This document shows positions 6,426-9,386 of a stretch of 9,386 nucleotides of DNA, in pieces. The stretch is taken from contig JAWOCV010000295.1 in the NCBI GenBank assembly GCA_046483585.1, positions 1-9,386 of the forward strand, given 5' to 3'. The position numbers and the translations under genes are program-made. The notes beneath the pieces were generated by a model, which did no database searches, was not told where the DNA came from, and saw nothing but the letters and a program-made list of their open reading frames with translations. Source of the stretch: Marinilabilia sp046483585 (GTDB taxonomy: Bacteria > Bacteroidota > Bacteroidia > Bacteroidales > Marinilabiliaceae). The number at the start of each line of letters is the position of its first letter. Position 1 is the stretch's first letter.

Positions 6426-6581
6426 AATAATTTAGGACAAGATGATTGAAGTTTAAAAGAAAAGATAGACAAAATGATTTGGGGCAAAATGATTAGAAAA
6501 AAGGGATATAGACAAAATGATTTGGGACAAGATGATTGAAGGAATATGATGGATCGCAAAATGATTCTGGACAAAATGATT
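6423..6581 (+). repeat. array of eight CAAAATGATT-type units in four 15-bp-spaced pairs
   Basis: Ten-base units CAAAATGATT or one-base variants (CAAAATAATT, CAAGATGATT) start at 6423, 6438, 6470, 6485, 6513, 6528, 6557 and 6572. Within each pair the spacing is exactly 15 bp. Pairs recur after 47, 43 and 44 bp. Within a pair the linker is TTGGG-like (TTAGGA, TTGGGG, TTGGGA, CTGGA). The array begins inside the deacetylase start codon and fills the DNA directly upstream of it, where the promoter and ribosome site would be expected. Units are too short and too close to be CRISPR repeats. It could be a protein-binding array, a dispersed selfish repeat or a recombination target. The sequence alone does not decide. 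Confidence 0.85.
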
Positions 6582-6966
6582 GAAGGGGACATCACTGGTA
6601 CGTGAACCTGACGTCGAACATGGCTCCGCCCCTTGGATTACATGCACCTTTGGGGTAACCCATTGAAATTATAAGTAAATAATGCATATTTGGGCGAAAA
6701 CAGCGCCAGGTCGACGCTTTTGGATATTTTATACTACCGACGATTTATTTGCAATAGGCACGGCGGATAGCTTATTAAAAGTAATGCAGATAGTTTTGGA
6801 TTATTTTGTTTAATTGTTTTGGGTTGAATTAATTTGTTGTTTGAAGGCATATGTTTCTTGCTATTTTTGGCTGAATTTGTTACAGATATCTGGTATTTTT
6901 CATCAAAGGGCCATTTATGGATGGAAACCTGTTAACACGGCAAACAACAGTGTCAGGATGCAGGGC
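6582..6966. other. divergent intergenic region, A/T-rich, no gene seen
   Basis: The 385 bp between the repeat array and the export gene contain no convincing reading frame, tRNA or riboswitch. G+C is higher up to about 6660 and then falls. One exact 15-bp repeat of the segment at 5493-5507 lies at 6795-6809. The interval must hold the promoter of the export gene and perhaps that of the deacetylase gene, but no promoter matches well enough to be marked. The export gene's likely ribosome site is the AGG at 6955-6957, nine bases before the ATG at 6967. Confidence 0.55.
6795..6809 (+). repeat. isolated repeat copy upstream of export gene
   Basis: TTTGGATTATTTTGT is identical to 5493-5507. Degenerate related A/T-rich text (AATTGTTTTGGGTTGAATTA) follows directly at about 6812-6831, again resembling a spaced pair. 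Confidence 0.6.
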
Positions 6967-9386
6967 ATGAAAAAAGCTTTTTTCCAAGTTGTGGGCCAGT
7001 TGTTACTGATGGTGGTATTCACATCAGTTACCTATGCCGGTTTCGGCCTTATGCTGGGTTCTTTCAAAAGCAAAGCCAATGCGGAAAGCTATGCGGCAAA
7101 GGCGGTCAAAAATCTGATCCCATCTGCCTCCAATGCCTTTGTGGAACAGGTCCGGATGCCGGATTCCAGCTTGTGGTACCGGGTTTGTCTGGGACCCTTT
7201 GATACCCGGAAAGCGGCACTGGACAAAAGGCAGGTCATTGGCGAAAAAAACCCTGGTATGGAAATGATTCTGGTGAAGACGAACGCCCGTGCCGCTGAAT
7301 CGACGGATAACAGTGAACCCATTTCGCCTGAAGCTACAAAATCAAAAGCCGCCCCGCTTAAAGATTCAGCCCATACGCAGAGAGATATCACCCGCAAAAA
7401 TGTAGGGACCAAGGATGTCGCCCTTTCGTGGGATGCCCCTGAAGGGTCTGCTCCCGGCGGGTACAACATCTATTACCATACCGAATCGGGTCCCCCTTAT
7501 GATCCGTCCCCCGAAGACCATGCGGACGAAGGACCCCCGCCCATTGTTGTGGACCCCGATGTCAACAAAATTACGCTTCATGGACTGACCGCCTCCAAAA
7601 AATATTACTTCTCGGTTACCGCGTTCGATGACCCTCAGGGTCCGGAAAGTGATTTTTCCCACGAGGTTGCTGAGCATCCCGAGTATACGCCTGCGGACAA
7701 ACCGCCCGTTGCCCCGGCACCCAAAAAGGTCAGCAAGGATAGGCGGGTTCAAAGCAAACCCGAACCGTCCCATGAGCCGTTATCCCGGACACCGCTTCCA
7801 TCCAAAGGTGATATTCAGGCTGAAGAAAAACCCAAGGGGTTGATCCCGGACGAATATACACTCCCCGAGGAGGATGCCGAACGCATAGCAGCGGGAGATA
7901 CATTGGCCATAGAGATCCCCGGTCAGCCGGAGATGAGTCGCGAGTACGATGTTGCCCCGGATGGGAATATCTACATGATGTCCGTGGGTAAAATACCGGT
8001 TCAAGGGTTGACCCCCAGGGTCCTGGAACGAAACTTAGCCCCTAAAATCAAAAATTTTCTGGCCAAGGGTGAGAAAATTTCCCTCCGGATCACCCAGCGG
8101 GAACGATACGTCCGAATCACAGGCGGTGTCCGATATCCGGGTTGGTACCATGTGCCTGCAGTCATTACCCTGGAAAAACTGATTCAAACATCAGGAGGAC
8201 TGTTGGAAGGGAGCACCTATTCGGGGAGCAAACTAAGACGGGAAACTTCGGATGGCTATCGGGAAATGCAGGTAAAGGCGCAAAAAACCGAGCTTACGCT
8301 TCAACCCGATGATGTCGTCATTGTACCCGCCCCTGAAGTTTACCAGACCAAGGTGGACAGCGGTGATCTCCTCTTCATCAATGTGCCGGGCCGGGGACAG
8401 GGAAAAGACCAGTACCTGCAGGACAAGATCCACAAACTGAACCAGTTCGAAGTGGACAGAAACGGGTATGTCTACATCCCGGATGTGGGACACATTTATG
8501 TCCAGGGCCTGACCACGGCCGAGATCAGACAGGCCATTGAAAAAAAACTTCCCAAGTATCTGGCGCGCGACTCCAAGATGGATATCAGCATTATTGAAAA
8601 AAAGCAGTTTGTGGAGGTCCTGGGTCATGTGGCCGATCCGGGGTGGTACACCGTGAACGAGGCGGCCAATGTCCAGGCCGCCCTCAATCTGGCCGGGGGC
8701 GCTTTGGATGGGGCCATTATGAGTGATGCCAATATTCTCAGAAAAAAAGGAGAGGAAACCGAGCGGTTGAAGATCAATCTGTATCAGTTTACCATCACCG
8801 GCGACCCCAGGCTCCTGACCCCGCTTCACGAAAACGACACTCTGTTTATTCCCATCTCTCCCAATTTCGGAAATGTCAAACGGACCCTCATGGCCTGGAG
8901 CCCGCCTACGGAAAGATTGGAAAAAGATGTGAAACAAAAAGTGCGCATCTTCGGGGCGGTTCGAAATCCCGGCATTTACGAGCCCAAGGAAGACATGACC
9001 CTCCTGGATCTGCTGATCCTGGCCAGCGGGGAAAAAGATGACGCAGACTTAAGCAAAGTCCTCATCATCAGAGAAGGCAAAATCGATGAGACCTTCAATC
9101 TTCAGTCCTATCTCAACAGGGAAAGTCAGGAACCCATACCCATGATCAAAAACGGGGATACCGTGTATATCAAATTCAGGGAACTGACGATTTTCGAGCC
9201 CGAGGAAGACAAGGTGTTCTACGTGCTGGGGGAGGTGAAAAGTCCCAACGAATACAAACTGGCAGACAACATGACCCTTTTTCAGGCCATCTCACTGGCC
9301 GGCGGGCTGACCGAATGGGCGGACGCAGATAACATCACCCTCATCCGCATGGTGGACGGGAAACAGCAGAGTTTTCGATACAATTT
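6967..9386 (+). CDS. SPOR-FN3-polysaccharide export multi-SLBB protein, 3' end beyond window
   Basis: The frame is open from 6967 to the window end (806 complete codons). Residues 1-24 (MKKAFFQVVGQLLLMVVFTSVTYA) look like a Sec signal peptide cleaved after TYA. No lipobox Cys follows. Residues about 25-105 resemble a SPOR peptidoglycan-binding domain (GFGLMLGSFKSKANAESYA, then WYRVCLGPFDTRKAAL). Residues about 140-238 look like fibronectin type III (VALSWDAPEG, GYNIYYH, ITLHGLTASKKYYFSVTAFD). A Pro/Lys-rich linker follows. Polysaccharide-export domains of the Wza type start at about 309 (GDTLAIEIPGQPE) and 463 (SGDLLFINVPGRG). SLBB-type modules start at about 381 (ITGGVRYPGWYHV), 548 (VLGHVADPGWYTV), 659 (IFGAVRNPGIYEP) and 750 (VLGEVKSPNEYKL). 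The predicted role is a periplasmic/outer-membrane polysaccharide conduit tethered to peptidoglycan. The ATG at 6958 is an alternative start three codons upstream, but 6967 has AGG at good spacing and gives a normal signal peptide. It is divergent from the deacetylase gene. Confidence 0.88.
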   Translation, partial: MKKAFFQVVGQLLLMVVFTSVTYAGFGLMLGSFKSKANAESYAAKAVKNLIPSASNAFVEQVRMPDSSLWYRVCLGPFDTRKAALDKRQVIGEKNPGMEMILVKTNARAAESTDNSEPISPEATKSKAAPLKDSAHTQRDITRKNVGTKDVALSWDAPEGSAPGGYNIYYHTESGPPYDPSPEDHADEGPPPIVVDPDVNKITLHGLTASKKYYFSVTAFDDPQGPESDFSHEVAEHPEYTPADKPPVAPAPKKVSKDRRVQSKPEPSHEPLSRTPLPSKGDIQAEEKPKGLIPDEYTLPEEDAERIAAGDTLAIEIPGQPEMSREYDVAPDGNIYMMSVGKIPVQGLTPRVLERNLAPKIKNFLAKGEKISLRITQRERYVRITGGVRYPGWYHVPAVITLEKLIQTSGGLLEGSTYSGSKLRRETSDGYREMQVKAQKTELTLQPDDVVIVPAPEVYQTKVDSGDLLFINVPGRGQGKDQYLQDKIHKLNQFEVDRNGYVYIPDVGHIYVQGLTTAEIRQAIEKKLPKYLARDSKMDISIIEKKQFVEVLGHVADPGWYTVNEAANVQAALNLAGGALDGAIMSDANILRKKGEETERLKINLYQFTITGDPRLLTPLHENDTLFIPISPNFGNVKRTLMAWSPPTERLEKDVKQKVRIFGAVRNPGIYEPKEDMTLLDLLILASGEKDDADLSKVLIIREGKIDETFNLQSYLNRESQEPIPMIKNGDTVYIKFRELTIFEPEEDKVFYVLGEVKSPNEYKLADNMTLFQAISLAGGLTEWADADNITLIRMVDGKQQSFRYN

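Noticed and set aside
6423..6581. CRISPR array
   Set aside because: Units are about 10 bp, spacers are 5 bp within pairs and about 18-22 bp between pairs, and no cas gene is nearby. This does not fit 25-40 bp repeats with constant-length unique spacers.
6398..6647. Two minus-strand reading frames of about 65 codons across the repeat array
   Set aside because: The 15-bp period is a multiple of three, so the repeat gives a periodic peptide with no stop. There is no ribosome site and no protein-like composition.
6693..6706. Possible sigma-54 promoter (GG, ten bases, GC)
   Set aside because: Only the invariant dinucleotides match. The -12 element lacks the TTGC form, and the site is about 260 bp from the export gene start.
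6841..6867. Possible sigma-70 promoter (TTGAAG and TATTTT)
   Set aside because: Spacing is 15 bp and both boxes are weak. In DNA this A/T-rich such matches are expected by chance.
8233..8937. Long minus-strand reading frame (234 codons) inside the export gene, with similar ones at 7366-7773 and 7089-7469
   Set aside because: The plus strand encodes a continuous recognisable SPOR-FN3-SLBB protein here. The reverse frames show no family features and are antisense shadows.

Overview
The window looks like a piece of a Gram-negative chromosome, most likely a deltaproteobacterium (Desulfobacterota) or similar environmental bacterium. The reason is a pair of genes typical of exosortase A (XrtA/PEP-CTERM) exopolysaccharide loci, a NodB-type polysaccharide deacetylase and a FemAB-like acyltransferase, beside a large Wza/SLBB-type polysaccharide export protein. 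The assignment is inference: there is no rRNA and no exosortase gene in view. The insertion sequences and the peptidase fragment resemble families common in Bacteroidetes, so the left half may come from a different gene pool.

Layout, left to right. Positions 1-474 (minus strand) hold the central part of a streptopain-like (C10) cysteine peptidase, broken by an in-frame TAA and cut off by an IS. Positions 475-2996 are a complete IS66-family element with tnpA, tnpB and tnpC and 16-bp terminal inverted repeats (15/16 match). Positions 2997-3034 are a relic of the end of the next IS. Positions 3035-4580 are an IS3-family element with orfA, an A7 frameshift signal and orfB. The IS3 end truncates the FemAB gene (4573-5526), which is preceded on the same strand by the deacetylase gene (5595-6425). 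A divergent intergenic region (6426-6966) contains most of a short-repeat array. A plus-strand gene from 6967 runs off the window end. It encodes a signal peptide, a SPOR domain, a fibronectin type III domain, two polysaccharide-export domains and at least four SLBB-type modules.

How the parts work together. The three right-hand genes fit one pathway: export of an extracellular polysaccharide through a periplasmic/outer-membrane conduit, with deacetylation and an acyl/aminoacyl-transferase step. The deacetylase and FemAB genes are probably cotranscribed leftward. The export gene is divergent, so the 6426-6966 interval should hold promoters for both directions. The IS elements have removed the C-terminus of FemAB and, by inference, joined two loci that were not adjacent before.

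The least ordinary signals are: (i) a short A/T-rich repeat (CAAAATAATT / CAAAATGATT, usually paired at 15 bp) found at the borders of these genes, which supplies both the start and stop codons of the deacetylase gene and forms a four-pair array with roughly 44-bp periodicity; (ii) the SPOR-FN3-SLBB fusion; (iii) the mosaic IS junctions without matching target duplications.
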